This document shows, in pieces, positions 5,539 through 6,904 of a stretch of 6,904 bases of DNA. The notes under the pieces were generated by a model that had not been told where the DNA came from, did no database searches, and saw only the letters and a list, made by a program, of their open reading frames with translations. Source of the stretch: Deltaproteobacteria bacterium (GTDB lineage Bacteria > Desulfobacterota > Syntrophia > Syntrophales > UBA2210); the NCBI GenBank assembly GCA_016935875.1, contig JAFGQD010000154.1:1-6904 (forward strand), in the 5' to 3' direction. Within the stretch, counting starts at the first letter, position 1, and the number at the start of each line of letters is the position of its first letter. Position numbers and translations under genes: made by a program.

Positions 5539-6843
5539 TTACTTTGAAGACTCGACATATTCCACGATCTTTTCCGCCAGCGTATGTATTGTTTTCTCGA
5601 ATTTGCCTTCGTCTTTCTCCAGCAGTGTCAATCTGAAACCTGGAAGCGAGGTAAAGAATGATGTCAGCGGCACCACACAGATCCCTGTAGACCCGAGGAG
5701 ATAGTAAACAAAACGCTTGTCATTTTCTATATTACCGGCCGTTAACCCTTCCACGTACTTTGTTATGGGGGCATTTTGTATCTGTAACTTCTGTTTACCG
5801 TTGAGCACAGCCTCGTTGAACACTATAGTCATGTAGAAAGCGCCATTTGTCCTGTTCACCACAATATAAGGGACATCCTTGAGAATATTGTATGCTATAT
5901 TGGAAAGCTTTTCGTAGTGTCTGATCCTGGTGTCCAGGTATTTCTGATATTCGGGATGGACCATAAGCTTCGGGATGGCCATCTGCGGCAGTGTCGTGGA
6001 GCAGACCTCAGACGTCTTCTGCGTTAAAATGGCATCTATGTATCTTGCAAAGGACTCGTCCTTGTCGGCATTATACACCTCTATCCACCCGCACCGCGAT
6101 CCGGGCCAGGGGAACTCCTTCGATATCCCCTTCATGCTCATGCCGGGCACGTCCCCTATGATGTCTGAGAGGGGGAGGGTCTTGGAGCCGTTGTACAGGA
6201 TATTCCTGTACGTCTCATCGAAGATGAGGAAGAGGTCATACTTTTGAGCGATTTCCACGATTCTCTTGAGGCTCTCTTCGGGATAAACGAACCCGGTCGG
6301 ATTGTCGGGATTGATGACGAGGGCGCCGACGATACTGTCGTGACTCTTCACCTTTCGCTCGAGTTCAGCGATGTCCGGGTGCCAGTTGTGGTAGGGGTTC
6401 ATCCGGTAGGTATTCGGCGGAAAGGAGGCATGAAGGACCTCCGCGAGAAGATGGGTGGAATATGTCGGCTCCGGCATGATAATCCGGGCCTCGACCCTTA
6501 TGGAGCTGTATGCCCGTGCTATCGCGTCGCCGAGGCCGTTGAAGAAGATGATGTCGTTTTTGTTTATCTGGTATTTCCCCCGCTTGTTTACCTCCTCCGC
6601 GAGAAATTCCCGGGTCTCTTCCATACCCTTGGTGGGTGAATAGGCATAAGAAATATCATTCTTTATGATGTCGGTCAGGGTATCCTTCATCCATTCAGGG
6701 ATCTTTTCCCCCTTTATTACAGGGTCTCCGATGTTTTCCCAGGTGACATCAACATCGTACTCCTTCAACTTTTCCGCAATATTTACTATATTGCGTATCT
6801 CGTATGTCATTCCTGTCCCGCTTTTCGCGATATCAAATCTCAT
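5539..6843 (-). CDS. PLP-dependent class I/II aminotransferase
   Basis: This 434-residue fold-type I aminotransferase shows the full cofactor site. It has the phosphate-binding loop GLGDAI (103-108), N181 in NPDNPTG, D209 in FDETYRN, with Y212 nearby, the Schiff-base lysine K242 in GISKEF, and R250 in PGSRCGW. R404 in GFRLTL is the expected carboxylate-binding arginine. The protein is some 30-40 residues longer than typical aspartate or alanine aminotransferases; the extra length lies mainly between about 343 and 380, before the GSTGICVVPL segment. Amino donor and acceptor cannot be decided; the aspartate/alanine-type (AspB/AlaA) group is the nearest general label. The start is supported by GAGG (6852-6849 on the minus strand) five bases before the ATG. 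It is convergent with the phosphate operon and has its own upstream A+T-rich region, so it is a separate transcription unit. A role in phosphonate nitrogen removal, such as from an aminophosphonate, is possible by context only; the known aminoethylphosphonate transaminase PhnW belongs to a different class. Confidence 0.93.
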   Translation of the reverse strand: MRFDIAKSGTGMTYEIRNIVNIAEKLKEYDVDVTWENIGDPVIKGEKIPEWMKDTLTDIIKNDISYAYSPTKGMEETREFLAEEVNKRGKYQINKNDIIFFNGLGDAIARAYSSIRVEARIIMPEPTYSTHLLAEVLHASFPPNTYRMNPYHNWHPDIAELERKVKSHDSIVGALVINPDNPTGFVYPEESLKRIVEIAQKYDLFLIFDETYRNILYNGSKTLPLSDIIGDVPGMSMKGISKEFPWPGSRCGWIEVYNADKDESFARYIDAILTQKTSEVCSTTLPQMAIPKLMVHPEYQKYLDTRIRHYEKLSNIAYNILKDVPYIVVNRTNGAFYMTIVFNEAVLNGKQKLQIQNAPITKYVEGLTAGNIENDKRFVYYLLGSTGICVVPLTSFFTSLPGFRLTLLEKDEGKFEKTIHTLAEKIVEYVESSK

Positions 6844-6904
6844 GGTTACCTCTTTCTCCGGCAGGTTTTGTCGGAAGAATCTATAATCTATAAAATTATA
6901 AAAA
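6844..6904 (-). promoter_or_regulatory. Partial promoter region of the aminotransferase gene
   Basis: On the minus strand a perfect TATAAT lies at 6900-6895, and transcription from it would start near 6888, giving a leader of about 45 bases. The -35 position falls beyond the window edge, so the promoter cannot be confirmed. A tandem seven-base repeat (TCTATAA twice on the plus strand, 6880-6893) lies just downstream of the -10 and would overlap the start site. Confidence 0.3.

Overview
The window is a compact bacterial stretch with seven protein genes, about half G+C. Every gene has a plausible Shine-Dalgarno site, and no gap without a gene exceeds about 210 bases. The protein types (a phosphonoacetate hydrolase-like enzyme, an anion-type LysR regulator, a PiT carrier paired with DUF47 proteins, and a 434-residue class I aminotransferase) would suit a deltaproteobacterial or Desulfobacterota-like anaerobe. 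That placement is an impression from protein style and rests on no marker gene. I see no tRNA, rRNA, CRISPR array, insertion sequence or integration site.

Layout. (1) Bases 1-1514, plus strand: the 3' part of a HAD-superfamily hydrolase, then 20 bases later a phosphonoacetate hydrolase-like enzyme of the alkaline phosphatase superfamily. These two probably form an operon that starts outside the window. (2) Bases 1516-2409, minus strand: a LysR-type regulator that meets the hydrolase gene tail to tail, with one base between the stop codons. (3) Bases 2410-2615: a divergent control region rich in A+T, with face-to-face promoter candidates, a palindrome, direct repeats and a possible leader hairpin. 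(4) Bases 2616-5499, plus strand: a DUF47/PhoU-like protein, a PiT-type phosphate carrier with a long soluble tail, and a second DUF47 protein about 60% identical to the first. (5) Bases 5539-6843, minus strand: a PLP-dependent class I/II aminotransferase, convergent with the phosphate operon and with its promoter candidate at the right edge.

How they may work together. A phosphonoacetate hydrolase would release acetate and inorganic phosphate inside the cell. The PiT carrier moves phosphate across the membrane, and DUF47 proteins are the usual partners or regulators of PiT carriers. The LysR gene lies between the two halves and is divergent from the carrier operon, so it could link them. Read this way, the window is a small phosphorus acquisition locus. 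This is inference from neighbourhood and family knowledge; the regulator's ligand and the hydrolase's substrate cannot be read from sequence. The aminotransferase may be an unrelated neighbour.

The least ordinary points are the carrier flanked by two DUF47 paralogues, the Asn in place of Asp in the carrier's second signature motif together with its roughly 140-residue soluble C-terminal region, a hairpin that would mask the ribosome binding site of the second DUF47 gene, and the repeat-rich divergent promoter region.
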